The notes beneath the pieces are model-generated. The model did no database searches. It was given only the letters and a program-made list of their open reading frames with translations, and was not told the origin of the DNA. Shown piece after piece: positions 51,000 through 61,479 of a stretch of 64,000 bases of DNA; position 1 is the stretch's first letter, and every line of letters starts with the position of its first letter. This DNA comes from UKL13-3 sp040387195. Lineage in GTDB: Bacteria > Bacteroidota > Bacteroidia > UKL13-3. Where the stretch lies: NCBI GenBank assembly GCA_040387195.1, contig JAZKEF010000001.1:292074-356073 (forward strand), read 5' to 3'. Made by a program: the position numbers and the translations under genes.

Positions 51000-53900
51000 C
51001 TAGTTCGAAGCCTGGCCTTTTGAAGCCATCAGCATATCGTACTCTTCCTGTGAACCTACGATGAGTTTTTCGTACTCACGGATACCGGTACCGGCAGGAA
51101 TCAAGTGACCAACAATTACGTTTTCTTTCAAACCTAACATATGATCTACTTTACCTGAGATAGCAGCTTCGTTCAATACTTTGGTAGTTTCCTGGAACGA
51201 TGCAGCACTCATGAAACTATGTGTACCCAAAGATGCTTTGGTAATACCCATGATAACCTGAGCAGCAGTAGCAGGTTGTGCATCACGAACCTCAACTAGT
51301 TTCATCGCTTTACGCTTCAACATCGAGTTTTCGTCACGTAATTTACGTACGCTCACAATCTGACCTGCTTTTAAGTTTGCGGACTCTCCTGCATCAACTA
51401 CAACTTTCTTGTCATAAATCCAGTCGTTGGTTAATTTGAAGTTCCACTTATCTGCATTTTCGCCTTCAAGGAATAAAGTATCACCCGGATCTTCCACATT
51501 CAGTTTCTGCATCATCTGACGCACGATTACCTCAATATGTTTATCGTTGATTTTTACCCCTTGCAAACGGTATACCTCTTGAATACCATTGGTGATGTAA
51601 CGTTGTACTGCCAAAGGACCTTCAATACGAAGAATATCCTGTGGAGAGATCGAACCATCTGAAAGTGATGAACCCGCTTTTACGAAATCATTCTCTTGAA
51701 CAAGAATGTGTTTCGATAACGGAACCATGTATTTCTTCTGATCGCCATCACGTGATGTAATCAAAATTTCACGGTTACCACGTTTGATACCACCAAATGT
51801 AACAACACCGTCAATCTCGGTAACAACTGCAGGGTTTGAAGGATTACGTGCTTCGAACAACTCGGTAACACGTGGTAAACCTCCCGTGATATCTCGGGTT
51901 TTACCGATTACACGTGGAATCTTCACCAAAATCTCACCTGCATTCATTTGAGCACCTTCTTCAACGATAATGTGTGCTCCTACCGGAATATTGTATTCTT
52001 TAATGGTAGCACCTTTTTTATCGGCAACGATGATCGAAGGAATTTTGGTCTTATCTTTTGATTCGATAATTACTTTTTCCTTGTGACCTGTTTGCTCATC
52101 ACTTTCTTCTTTAAAGGTGATGTTCTCGATGATGTTCTCAAACTTCACCGCACCAGCAAATTCCGAAAGGATTACCGCATTGTACGGATCCCATGTACAT
52201 ACACGCTCACCTTTTTCAAGTTTTTGTCCGTTTTTCACAAACAAATGCGCTCCGTAAGGAATATTCATGGTGATAATGGTATTACCGGTTTTCTCATCGA
52301 TAATACGAATCTCACCCTGGCGACCAATTACAGTATCTACTTTACCTTCTTCAACCGTATTTAATACAACAGTTTTAATCTCTTCGAACTCAAGTTTACC
52401 ACCGAACTTAGCGTTCATCTGGCTTTCACTTGCAATGTTGGAAGCAGTACCCCCTACGTGGAACGTACGGAGTGTTAACTGTGTACCCGGCTCACCGATT
52501 GATTGTGCTGCAATAACACCAACAGCTTCACCACGCTGAGCCATACGGCCCGAAGCAAGGTTACGTCCGTAACATTTTGCACAACATCCGATTTGTGTTT
52601 CGCAAGTCAATACTGAGCGGATCTCTACGGTTTCAATTGGCGAAGCATCAATCTTCGTTGCAATATCTTCAACCATTTCATCACCCGATTTGCAATACAT
52701 TTCTCCGGTTAACGGATCATATACATCATGCAAACTGGTACGACCTAAAATACGCTCATATAATGTTTCTACAATCTCTTCATTGTCTTTCAACGCTGAT
52801 GTAGGAATACCACGCAATGTTCCGCAATCCGGTTCGTTTACTACAACGTCCTGAGCTACGTCATGCAACCTACGGGTTAGGTAACCCGCATCCGCAGTTT
52901 TCAAAGCCGTATCCGCCAAACCTTTACGCGCACCGTGGGTAGAAATAAAGTATTCAATTACTGAAAGACCTTCCTTGAAGTTCGATAAAATCGGATTCTC
53001 AATGATCTCCCCTGTTCCACCACTGGTGTTTTTCTGAGGTTTTGCCATCAATCCACGCATACCGCCCAACTGACGAATTTGCTCTTTCGAACCACGCGCA
53101 CCTGAATCCAACATCATGTAAACAGGGTTGAATCCTTGTTGGTCTTCTTTCAATTGTTTCAACACGGTATCAGCCAATCGTGAGTTTACGCGTGTCCAGA
53201 TATCAATTACCTGGTTGTAACGCTCATTGTTGGTAATGAAACCGTTGTTATAGTTACTCCAGATATCATCAACCTCAGCCATTGCAGATTTTACAAACTG
53301 CTCTTTTTCGGCCGGAATACTTACATACGATAAGTTAAATGACAATCCTCCTTTAAATGCAAAGTGGTATCCTAAATCCTTGATCTCATCCAGGAACTTA
53401 GCACATTTATCCATTCCGCAATCTTTGATGATCGCACCAATGATATCACGTAAACTTTTCTTGGTGAGCGACTCATTTACGTAACCATAATCAGCAGGTA
53501 CAACCTGGTTGAACAGGATACGTCCCAAAGTGGTTTCGATGAGTTTATTTACCAATACTCCGTTTTCTTTTACGTTAGCTTTTACACGAACGTGAGCATG
53601 CAGGTCAACTTTCTTTTCGTTGAAAGCAATGATTGCTTCTTCTGCCGAGTAGAAAGTTAAACCTTCACCTTTGATGTGGAATTCGGGAGTATTTTTACGT
53701 CCTTTAGTGATGTAGTACAATCCCAATACCATGTCCTGAGAAGGAACCGCGATAGGCGCTCCGTTAGCAGGGTTCAAAATATTGTGAGATGCCAGCATCA
53801 ACATTTGGGCTTCCAAAATTGCTGCGTTTCCAAGTGGAACGTGCACAGCCATCTGGTCACCGTCAAAATCCGCGTTAAATCCTGTACATACCAATGGATG

Positions 53901-55289
53901 CAATTGGATTGCTTTTCCTTCAACCAATTTAGGCTGGAAAGCCTGGATCCCCAATCTATGGAGTGTAGGAGCACGGTTAAGCAATACAGGATGTCCTTTC
54001 AAAATGTTCTCAAGAATATCCCAGATTACCGACTCTTTACGATCTACTAATTTCTTAGCCGATTTTACCGTTTTAACGATACCCCGCTCCAATAATTTAC
54101 GGATGATAAACGGCTTGAATAACTCGGCCGCCATGTTTTTTGGAATACCGCATTCGTGTAATTTCAATTGAGGTCCAACCACAATTACCGAACGACCTGA
54201 ATAATCCACACGTTTACCCAATAAGTTCTGACGGAAACGACCTTGTTTACCTTTAAGCATATCGCTCAAAGATTTCAACGGACGGTTACCTTCAGTTTTT
54301 ACAGCGCTTACACGTCTGGTATTATCAAATAATGAATCAACAGCCTCTTGCAACATACGTTTTTCGTTACGTAGGATTACTTCAGGAGCTTTGATTTCCA
54401 TCAAACGTTTCAAACGGTTGTTACGGATAATTACACGTCTGTACAAGTCATTCAAATCTGACGTTGCAAAACGACCACCTTCCAATGGAACGAGTGGACG
54501 CAACTCAGGAGGAATAACAGGTAATATTTTAACCACCATCCACTCAGGACGGTTGTCGCCATGAATCTGTGATGCACGGAAACCTTCGATTACTTTCAAA
54601 CGTTTCAACGCTTCCGTTTTACGTTGTTGTGAAGTTTCGGTATTGGCTTTTACACGCAAATCAAAACTCAACGTATCAAGGTCGATGCGTGATAACAAGA
54701 ACCACAAAGCTTCACCACCCATTTTAGCGATGAATTTGTTCGGATCTTCATCATCCAGGTGTTGGTTATCTTTTGGCAATGAATCCAAAATATCCAGGTA
54801 TTCTTCCTCAGTGATAAGGTCGAACTTCAAAACTCCGTCAGCCGATTTCAAACCCGGTTGGCATACTACATAACGTTCGTAGTAAATAACCATATCCAGT
54901 TTTTTGGTTGGGATACCCAACAAATAACCGATTTTGTTTGGCAATGAACGGAAATACCAGATATGGGCAACAGGCACAACAAGGTTGATGTGTCCGATAC
55001 GCTCACGTCTTACTTTTTTCTCCGTTACCTCAACACCGCAACGATCGCACACGATTCCTTTGTAGCGAATACGTTTGTATTTACCGCAATGGCACTCGTA
55101 ATCTTTTATAGGTCCAAAAATCCTTTCGCAAAACAATCCACCCATCTCCGGTTTAAAGGAGCGGTAGTTAATCGTTTCAGGTTTGGTTACTTCACCAAAA
55201 GATCTTGTCAGGATCGACTCCGGAGAAGACAATCCGATTCTGATTTTGGTAAAGTTGCTTTTAATTTTTTGATCTTTTTTTAATGACAT
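51000..55289 (-). CDS. rpoC: RNA polymerase subunit beta'
   Basis: A 1,429-aa catalytic subunit. N-terminal zinc finger YECHCGKYKRIRYKGIVCDRCGVEV in two parts (C..C and C..C), the clamp (ARIWYFRSLPNK-like VAHIWYFRSLPNKIGYLLG), the Mg-binding catalytic loop FNADFDGDQMAVHVPL, bridge-helix region (GARGSKEQIRQLGGMRGLMA), second zinc site (CETQIGCCAKCYG) and the end LGLKENVIVGHLIPAGTGI. Length fits Bacteroidota. It lies 90 bp after rpoB and ends the operon at a strong terminator. Confidence 0.99.
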   Translation of the reverse strand: MSLKKDQKIKSNFTKIRIGLSSPESILTRSFGEVTKPETINYRSFKPEMGGLFCERIFGPIKDYECHCGKYKRIRYKGIVCDRCGVEVTEKKVRRERIGHINLVVPVAHIWYFRSLPNKIGYLLGIPTKKLDMVIYYERYVVCQPGLKSADGVLKFDLITEEEYLDILDSLPKDNQHLDDEDPNKFIAKMGGEALWFLLSRIDLDTLSFDLRVKANTETSQQRKTEALKRLKVIEGFRASQIHGDNRPEWMVVKILPVIPPELRPLVPLEGGRFATSDLNDLYRRVIIRNNRLKRLMEIKAPEVILRNEKRMLQEAVDSLFDNTRRVSAVKTEGNRPLKSLSDMLKGKQGRFRQNLLGKRVDYSGRSVIVVGPQLKLHECGIPKNMAAELFKPFIIRKLLERGIVKTVKSAKKLVDRKESVIWDILENILKGHPVLLNRAPTLHRLGIQAFQPKLVEGKAIQLHPLVCTGFNADFDGDQMAVHVPLGNAAILEAQMLMLASHNILNPANGAPIAVPSQDMVLGLYYITKGRKNTPEFHIKGEGLTFYSAEEAIIAFNEKKVDLHAHVRVKANVKENGVLVNKLIETTLGRILFNQVVPADYGYVNESLTKKSLRDIIGAIIKDCGMDKCAKFLDEIKDLGYHFAFKGGLSFNLSYVSIPAEKEQFVKSAMAEVDDIWSNYNNGFITNNERYNQVIDIWTRVNSRLADTVLKQLKEDQQGFNPVYMMLDSGARGSKEQIRQLGGMRGLMAKPQKNTSGGTGEIIENPILSNFKEGLSVIEYFISTHGARKGLADTALKTADAGYLTRRLHDVAQDVVVNEPDCGTLRGIPTSALKDNEEIVETLYERILGRTSLHDVYDPLTGEMYCKSGDEMVEDIATKIDASPIETVEIRSVLTCETQIGCCAKCYGRNLASGRMAQRGEAVGVIAAQSIGEPGTQLTLRTFHVGGTASNIASESQMNAKFGGKLEFEEIKTVVLNTVEEGKVDTVIGRQGEIRIIDEKTGNTIITMNIPYGAHLFVKNGQKLEKGERVCTWDPYNAVILSEFAGAVKFENIIENITFKEESDEQTGHKEKVIIESKDKTKIPSIIVADKKGATIKEYNIPVGAHIIVEEGAQMNAGEILVKIPRVIGKTRDITGGLPRVTELFEARNPSNPAVVTEIDGVVTFGGIKRGNREILITSRDGDQKKYMVPLSKHILVQENDFVKAGSSLSDGSISPQDILRIEGPLAVQRYITNGIQEVYRLQGVKINDKHIEVIVRQMMQKLNVEDPGDTLFLEGENADKWNFKLTNDWIYDKKVVVDAGESANLKAGQIVSVRKLRDENSMLKRKAMKLVEVRDAQPATAAQVIMGITKASLGTHSFMSAASFQETTKVLNEAAISGKVDHMLGLKENVIVGHLIPAGTGIREYEKLIVGSQEEYDMLMASKGQASN

Positions 55290-55379
55290 ATGGTTGTCGT
55301 TATTTCTTTAAATGTTGTTGAGTAAAATGAATAAAAGAGATTGCACAACATGGGTTATGCAATCCCTATTCAAATATGT

Positions 55380-58300
55380 TTACTCAAGTGTTAAATCAAG
55401 ACCCAATCCTCTTAACTCATGAACCAATACATTGAATGATTCTGGAATACCAGGTTGTGGTAAGTTATCACCTTTAACGATTGCCTCGTAGGTTTTCGCT
55501 CTTCCAATGATATCATCCGACTTAATGGTAAGGATTTCCTGCAAGATATTGGCTGCACCAAATGCTTCGAGTGCCCAAACCTCCATCTCACCAAAACGCT
55601 GACCTCCAAATTGAGCTTTACCACCCAATGGTTGTTGCGTAATCAATGAATATGGTCCGATTGAACGTGCGTGCATCTTATCATCCACCATGTGACCCAG
55701 TTTCAGCATGTAAATCACACCTACTGTAGTTGGTTGGTGGAAACGATCGCCTGATAATCCATCGTAAAGGTAAGTTTTACCATACTCAGGAATTCCGGCT
55801 TTACGGCAGTATTCCAACATTTGTTCTTCAGTTGCACCGTCAAAAATCGGAGTTGCAAATTTAACTCCCAATTCAACAGCTGCCCATCCCATAACGGTTT
55901 CGTAGATCTGACCCAAGTTCATACGTGAAGGTACACCCAGTGGATTCAATACGATATCTACCGGTCTTCCGTCTTCCTGGAATGGAAGATCTTCTTCACG
56001 AACGATACGTGCAACAATACCCTTGTTACCGTGACGCCCCGCCATCTTATCTCCCACTTTCAACTTACGTTTGTTTGCGATGTATACTTTAGCAAGTTTC
56101 AGGATACCTGTTGGTAGCTCATCACCTACTGTAATAGCAAACTCCTTACGTCTGAAATCAGCTATCTCTTGGTTCAATCTGTTTTTGTAGTTTGATAACA
56201 CCTGACGGATCGTATCATTCTTATCTGAATCAGTTGTCCAGCTGTTTGCATTGATATGGGTGTAATCAATCTCATTCAGGTTTTTCATGGTAAACTTGGT
56301 TCCTTTCGGAATCAATTCCTCGTTGTACACATTAAATACCCCTTGAGATGTTTTACCCGAAAGAACTGCGAATAACTTCTCTACCAAAATACCTTTAATT
56401 ACTTTGATGTTCTTTTCGTTCTCATCTTGTAATTTAACAATTTTAGCTTTGTCGTCAGTTTTAGCTGCTTTCTCCTTTTTGGTACGGGCAAACAATTTTT
56501 TCTCGATAACAACACCAGATGATGAAGGAGAAGCTTTCAATGAAGCATCTTTTACGTCACCCGCTTTGTCACCAAAGATGGCACGCAATAATTTCTCTTC
56601 AGGTGAAGGCTCTGTTTCGCCTTTAGGAGTGATTTTACCGATCAGGATATCTCCCTCTCCGATTTCACAACCAACACGAATCAAACCGTTCTCATCAAGA
56701 TTTTTAGTAGCTTCTTCACTTACGTTCGGAATATCGTTTGTCAATTCCTCTTCACCACGTTTGGTGTCGCGAACTTCCAATTCGTATTCTGTTACGTGAA
56801 TAGAAGTAAAGATATCTTCTTTAACTACTTTCTCGGAAATTACGATCGCATCCTCAAAGTTGTAACCTTGCCAAGGCATGAACGCTACTTTTAAGTTACG
56901 TCCGATTGCAAGTTCACCACCTTGTGTTGCATAACCTTCGCACAATACTTTGCCTTTTTCAACTTTATCCCCTTTGCGAACAATAGGTTTTAAGTTAACA
57001 CAAGTATTTTGGTTGGTTCTGCGGAATTTGATCAGTTTATACGTTTTGGTATCGGTACCGAAACTGATTAATTTATCATGTTCGGTTTGCTCATAACGTA
57101 CCACAATTTCGTTTGCATCCACATATTCAACAACACCTGTTCCTTCAGCAACGATCAACGTACGTGAATCACGAGCAACTTTACCTTCCAAACCGGTACC
57201 TACAACAGGAGCTTCAGGGCGCAACAATGGCACTGCCTGACGCTGCATGTTCGATCCCATCAACGCACGGTTCGCATCATTATGTTCCAAAAATGGAATC
57301 AATGAAGCTGCAATCGATACGATCTGGTTTGGAGCGATATCCATATACTCGATCTTTTCGCCTTCCACCATCGGGAAGTCACCTTCGAAACGAGCTTTTA
57401 CTTTAGTAGCGGTAAACAAACCACTCTTCTCATCATACTTAGAGTCTGACTGAGCAATGGTTTTTCCCTCTTCATCTTCGGCACTGAGGTAAACCACAGG
57501 CTTATCAATGCGTACTTTTCCTTCATCAACTTTTAGGTAAGGAGTTTCGATGAAACCCATTCCGTTGATTTTAGCATGTACACATAAAGAAGAAATCAAT
57601 CCGATATTTGGTCCCTCAGGAGTTTCGATTGTACACAAACGACCGTAGTGCGTATAGTGAACGTCACGAACCTCGAAACCTGCACGATCACGACTCAAAC
57701 CACCCGGACCGAGGGCAGACATCCTGCGCTTGTGGGTGATTTCAGCCAATGGATTGGTTTGATCCATAAACTGTGACAGCTGGTTGGTTCCAAAGAATGA
57801 ATTGATAACCGATGATAATGTTTTAGCATTGATCAGATCCGTTGGAGTAAACACCTCGTTATCGCGGATATTCATACGCTCACGGATGGTACGGGCCATA
57901 CGCGCCAAACCTACACCAAACTGTGAGTACAATTGTTCACCAACAGTACGCACACGTCTGTTACTTAAGTGGTCAATATCATCCACATCAGCACGCGAGT
58001 TCGACAATTCAATCAGATACTTAATAATCGCAACGATATCATCCTTAGTCAATACGCGAACTTCTGATGAAGTGGTACGGTTTAACTTACGGTTGATACG
58101 GTAACGCCCTACTTCTCCTAAATCATAACGTTTATCAGAGAAGAATAATTTATCGATAACACCACGGGCAGTTTCTTCATCAGGTGGATCTGCGTTCCTT
58201 AACTGACGGTAGATATGCTCGTGAGCTTCTTTACCGGAGTTTGATGTATCCTTTTGAAGCGTGTTCAAAATGATGGCGAAATCATTGTGGCTTGCTTCGT

Positions 58301-59198
58301 TTTTGTGAAGAATGATGGTTTTTACATCCGCATCAGTGATTAAATCAATATGCTCATCTTCCAAAACGGTATCACGCTCAATGATTACCTCATTACGTTC
58401 AATAGAAACTACCTCTCCGGTATCCTCATCTACGAAATCCTCAACCCATGTTTTCAATACCCTTGCAGCCAATTTACGGCCTACAACTTTTTTCAAACCG
58501 CTCTTGCTCACCTTTACTTCTTCAGCAAGGTCAAACAGGTTCAGAATGTCTTTATCGGACTCAAATCCGATGGCACGTAACAATGTGGTTACAGGGAATT
58601 TTTTCTTACGGTCGATGTATGCATACATCACGTTGTTCACGTCAGTAGCAAACTCAATCCATGATCCTTTAAACGGAATTACCCTTGCAGAGTAAAGCTT
58701 GGTTCCATTGGTATGGTAGCTTTGTCCGAAGAATACGCCCGGTGAACGGTGTAACTGCGATACAATCACACGCTCAGCACCATTGATTACAAACGTTCCG
58801 CTCGGAGTCATGTACGGGATGGTTCCCAAATACACATCTTGAACAATTGTTTGAAAATCTTCGTGCTCAGGATCGTTACATGAAAGCTTTAACTTAGCTT
58901 TCAACGGAACATTGTAAGTTAATCCACGCTCAATACACTCATCGATGGAGTAGCGTGGCGGATCAACGAAGTAATCCAAAAACTCTAATGTAAAAATGTT
59001 CCTTGTGTCTGAAATCGGGAAATTTTCCTGAAATACTTTATAAAGTCCCTCATCTAGGCGACTTTCAGATGTTGTATCCAATTGAAAAAACTCTTTGAAC
59101 GATTCAATTTGGACATCTAAGAAATCAGGATAATCAATTACTTGTTTTACAGAAGCGAAACTGATTCTATCTTCTGAATGCATTTTTTTATTAGCCAA
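55380..59198 (-). CDS. rpoB: RNA polymerase subunit beta
   Basis: A 1,272-aa subunit. Rifampicin region: GTNQLSQFMDQTNPLAEITH, KRRMSALGPGGLSRDRAGFE with usual (sensitive-type) residues D, H, S and L at the canonical positions; active-site Lys region AFMPWQGYNFEDAIVISE; KVGDKMAGRHGNKGIVARI; C-terminal QQPLGGKAQFGGQRFGEMEVW. It is preceded by a hairpin between rplL and rpoB that may attenuate transcription. Confidence 0.99.
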   Translation of the reverse strand: MANKKMHSEDRISFASVKQVIDYPDFLDVQIESFKEFFQLDTTSESRLDEGLYKVFQENFPISDTRNIFTLEFLDYFVDPPRYSIDECIERGLTYNVPLKAKLKLSCNDPEHEDFQTIVQDVYLGTIPYMTPSGTFVINGAERVIVSQLHRSPGVFFGQSYHTNGTKLYSARVIPFKGSWIEFATDVNNVMYAYIDRKKKFPVTTLLRAIGFESDKDILNLFDLAEEVKVSKSGLKKVVGRKLAARVLKTWVEDFVDEDTGEVVSIERNEVIIERDTVLEDEHIDLITDADVKTIILHKNEASHNDFAIILNTLQKDTSNSGKEAHEHIYRQLRNADPPDEETARGVIDKLFFSDKRYDLGEVGRYRINRKLNRTTSSEVRVLTKDDIVAIIKYLIELSNSRADVDDIDHLSNRRVRTVGEQLYSQFGVGLARMARTIRERMNIRDNEVFTPTDLINAKTLSSVINSFFGTNQLSQFMDQTNPLAEITHKRRMSALGPGGLSRDRAGFEVRDVHYTHYGRLCTIETPEGPNIGLISSLCVHAKINGMGFIETPYLKVDEGKVRIDKPVVYLSAEDEEGKTIAQSDSKYDEKSGLFTATKVKARFEGDFPMVEGEKIEYMDIAPNQIVSIAASLIPFLEHNDANRALMGSNMQRQAVPLLRPEAPVVGTGLEGKVARDSRTLIVAEGTGVVEYVDANEIVVRYEQTEHDKLISFGTDTKTYKLIKFRRTNQNTCVNLKPIVRKGDKVEKGKVLCEGYATQGGELAIGRNLKVAFMPWQGYNFEDAIVISEKVVKEDIFTSIHVTEYELEVRDTKRGEEELTNDIPNVSEEATKNLDENGLIRVGCEIGEGDILIGKITPKGETEPSPEEKLLRAIFGDKAGDVKDASLKASPSSSGVVIEKKLFARTKKEKAAKTDDKAKIVKLQDENEKNIKVIKGILVEKLFAVLSGKTSQGVFNVYNEELIPKGTKFTMKNLNEIDYTHINANSWTTDSDKNDTIRQVLSNYKNRLNQEIADFRRKEFAITVGDELPTGILKLAKVYIANKRKLKVGDKMAGRHGNKGIVARIVREEDLPFQEDGRPVDIVLNPLGVPSRMNLGQIYETVMGWAAVELGVKFATPIFDGATEEQMLEYCRKAGIPEYGKTYLYDGLSGDRFHQPTTVGVIYMLKLGHMVDDKMHARSIGPYSLITQQPLGGKAQFGGQRFGEMEVWALEAFGAANILQEILTIKSDDIIGRAKTYEAIVKGDNLPQPGIPESFNVLVHELRGLGLDLTLE

Positions 59199-59250
59199 GG
59201 GAATATGGTTTTTTATGGTGAATCGATTATCAATCCGTATAAATAGAAAA

Positions 59251-59277
59251 TTGACCCGCGGCAGAAGCCGGGGTCAA
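59251..59277 (-). terminator. Hairpin between rplL and rpoB (attenuator candidate)
   Basis: Minus strand TTGACCC-CGGC-TTCT-GCCG-C-GGGTCAA with one bulged base, followed by AATTTTCTATTT. Partial termination here is known in the rplJL-rpoBC arrangement of other bacteria; here it is inferred. Confidence 0.6.
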
Positions 59278-59302
59278 ATATGGTTTTAAGTACCCTTTCG
59301 GA

Positions 59303-59677
59303 TTACTTAATTTCAACCTCAGCACCAGCTTCTGTAAGCTTAGCTTTAAGGTCTTCAGCAGTAGCTTTGTCCACACCTTCTTTAATAGGTTTTGGAGCTC
59401 CATCAACAAGTTCTTTAGCTTCTTTCAAGCCTAGTCCTGTAAGATCTTTAACTACTTTTACTACGTTCAATTTAGCTTGACCAGCGCTTTTCAAGATTAC
59501 ATCAAAAGATGTTTTCTCAGCAGCAGCTTCACCTGCAGCAGCAGCTGGAGCAGCTACAGCAACTGCAGCAGCAGCTGGTTCGATACCGTATTCGTCTTTT
59601 AGGATGGTTGCTAATTCGTTTACTTCTTTTACTGACAAGTTTACTAACTGTTCAGCAAATGCTTTTAAATCTGCCAT
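59303..59677 (-). CDS. rplL: Ribosomal protein L7/L12
   Basis: The 124-aa stalk protein: N-terminal dimer helices (LKAFAEQLVNLSVKEVNELA), Ala-rich hinge (AAAAVAVAAPAAAAGEA) and C-terminal factor-binding domain (KTSFDVILKSAGQAKLNVVK, VVKDLTGLGLKEAKELVDGA). It recruits translation GTPases such as EF-Tu, whose gene is in the same block. Placed directly after rplJ as expected. Confidence 0.98.
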   Translation of the reverse strand: MADLKAFAEQLVNLSVKEVNELATILKDEYGIEPAAAAVAVAAPAAAAGEAAAEKTSFDVILKSAGQAKLNVVKVVKDLTGLGLKEAKELVDGAPKPIKEGVDKATAEDLKAKLTEAGAEVEIK

Positions 59678-59729
59678 TGTTTTAAAATTTAATTGTTATT
59701 GTTTGTTGTATGTTATATTATTTTGAAAA

Positions 59730-60251
59730 TTACTCAGGACGTTCAGATAATGTTTTCACAATTCCTGCAATTTTACCGCCACCCGATTGAAGGGCTCCGA
59801 TAACTCTTTGTGCAGGCGATTGTAACAATCCGATAACCTCGCCAATCAATTCGTTTTTCGACTTCAACTTGATCAAAGCCTCTAACTGATCGTCACCGAT
59901 GAATACATCAGAATCAATGTAAGCTCCTTTTAACGCAGGAATTGCACTTTTCTTTCTGAAATCCTTGATGATTTTTGCAGGTGATTTGCTATCGGTTGCA
60001 AACATCAAAGCTGTATTACCTTTTAAGGTATCAACCAATTTGCTGTAATCTTTATCCGATTTTTCAAGAGCTTTTTCGATCAGAGTGTTTTTAGCCACTT
60101 CCATTTCTATACCGTTCTTGAATAACTCACGTCTCAAAGCACTTGTTCTTTCAGCGTTTAGTCCTTGCACATCAGTTACGTAGATGAAATTAAACTCATT
60201 AAACTTTTGAGTTAACATTTCGATTATTTCCCCTTTTTGTTCTTTTTTCAT
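59730..60251 (-). CDS. rplJ: Ribosomal protein L10
   Basis: A 173-aa stalk base protein: KKEQKGEIIEMLTQKFNEFN, FIYVTDVQGLNAERTSALRR, KNTLIEKALEKSDKDYSKLV, ALMFATDSKSPAKIIKDFRK. It anchors L12 dimers to the large subunit and in other bacteria represses its own operon by binding the leader. A 12-nt spacer follows rplA. Confidence 0.97.
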   Translation of the reverse strand: MKKEQKGEIIEMLTQKFNEFNFIYVTDVQGLNAERTSALRRELFKNGIEMEVAKNTLIEKALEKSDKDYSKLVDTLKGNTALMFATDSKSPAKIIKDFRKKSAIPALKGAYIDSDVFIGDDQLEALIKLKSKNELIGEVIGLLQSPAQRVIGALQSGGGKIAGIVKTLSERPE

Positions 60252-60263
60252 AACTGTGTGTGA

Positions 60264-60962
60264 TTAAATGCCAGGTACTGATTTAGCTTCAATAGAAACA
60301 CCCGGGCTCATCGTTGTTGAAAGACTGATACCTTTAAAGTACGTTCCTTTAGCCGATGACGGTTTCAATTTGGCAATCGTTTGAATTAATTCTATTGCAT
60401 TTTCTGCAAGTTTCTCAGGAGCAAAAGTTGATTTACCGATAGATGTGTGGATTGCTCCTTCTTTATCTACTTTAAAGTCAATTTTACCTGCTTTTACTTC
60501 TTTTACCGTTTTACCGATTTCAGTGGTAACAGTTCCTGATTTAGGGTTTGGCATCAGGTTACGAGGACCTAATATCTTACCTAACTTACCCAATTTAGCC
60601 ATTACGTTTGGTTGTGTTACGATAATATCGATATCAACCCACCCTTGCTCAATCTTTTGGATAAACTCATCTAAGCCCACGTAATCAGCTCCTGCTGCTT
60701 TTGCTTCTTCCTCCTTATCCGGAGTAACCAAAGCAAGAACGCGCACGTCTTTACCGGTTCCGTGTGGTAGCGATACTACTCCACGTACCATTTGGTTAGC
60801 TTTCTTAGGATCAACGCCCAAACGAATATCAATATCTACAGATGAATCAAACTTTGTATATGAAATTTCTTTCATAAGTTTGGTTGCATCATTCAAAGTA
60901 TATTGCTTGTTTGAATCGATCTTAGCCAACGCTGCTTTTCTTTTTTTACTAATCTTAGCCAT
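60264..60962 (-). CDS. rplA: Ribosomal protein L1
   Basis: A 232-aa protein starting MAKISKKRKAALAKID (ATG 60962; two extra codons upstream are not conserved). Family blocks: SVDIDIRLGVDPKKANQMVR, VVSLPHGTGKDVRVLALV, KLGKLGKILGPRNLMPNPKS and GAIHTSIGKSTF. It binds 23S rRNA at the E-site stalk and in many bacteria represses the rplKA message. Confidence 0.98.
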   Translation of the reverse strand: MAKISKKRKAALAKIDSNKQYTLNDATKLMKEISYTKFDSSVDIDIRLGVDPKKANQMVRGVVSLPHGTGKDVRVLALVTPDKEEEAKAAGADYVGLDEFIQKIEQGWVDIDIIVTQPNVMAKLGKLGKILGPRNLMPNPKSGTVTTEIGKTVKEVKAGKIDFKVDKEGAIHTSIGKSTFAPEKLAENAIELIQTIAKLKPSSAKGTYFKGISLSTTMSPGVSIEAKSVPGI

Positions 60963-60974
60963 GTTCAATTCTTA

Positions 60975-61424
60975 TTATTTATTTACTTCAAAAGGTGCAT
61001 CACCCGTAACTGTGATACCCATACTTCTTGCTGATCCCGCAACCATTTTCATGGCTGATTCAACTTTCCAGCAGTTCATATCCTGCATCTTATCAGTAGC
61101 AATGGCTTTCACCTGATCCCAAGTTACCGAACCAACTTTTTTACGGTTAGACTCAGCAGAACCTTTTGCTGCTTTAGATGCTTCCAACAATTGCGATGCA
61201 ACCGGTGGCGTTTTGATAACGAAGTCGAAAGACTTGTCGCTGTAAACTGAAATTACAACCGGTAATACTTTACCTGCTTTGTCCTGGGTTCTCGCGTTAA
61301 ACTGCTTACAGAACTCCATAATGTTAACACCCTTCGAACCGAGTGCAGGACCAATTGGAGGTGCAGGATTAGCTGCTCCACCTTTGATTTGTAATTTGAT
61401 AAACCCTGATAACTCTTTAGCCAT
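60975..61424 (-). CDS. rplK: Ribosomal protein L11
   Basis: A 149-aa protein starting MAKELSGFIKLQIKGGAANP (ATG 61424; the frame has three extra codons). Blocks: PPIGPALGSKGVNIMEFCKQ, FNARTQDKAGKVLPVVISVY, and C-terminal AMKMVAGSARSMGITV. It forms the GTPase-associated centre and the thiostrepton-type binding site; Pro residues of that loop (APPIGPALG) are usual. Confidence 0.98.
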   Translation of the reverse strand: MAKELSGFIKLQIKGGAANPAPPIGPALGSKGVNIMEFCKQFNARTQDKAGKVLPVVISVYSDKSFDFVIKTPPVASQLLEASKAAKGSAESNRKKVGSVTWDQVKAIATDKMQDMNCWKVESAMKMVAGSARSMGITVTGDAPFEVNK

Positions 61425-61479
61425 ATGCTTCAATATTTGGATGAGTATTACCCCACCCTTTGATTAATTATTATTTCTC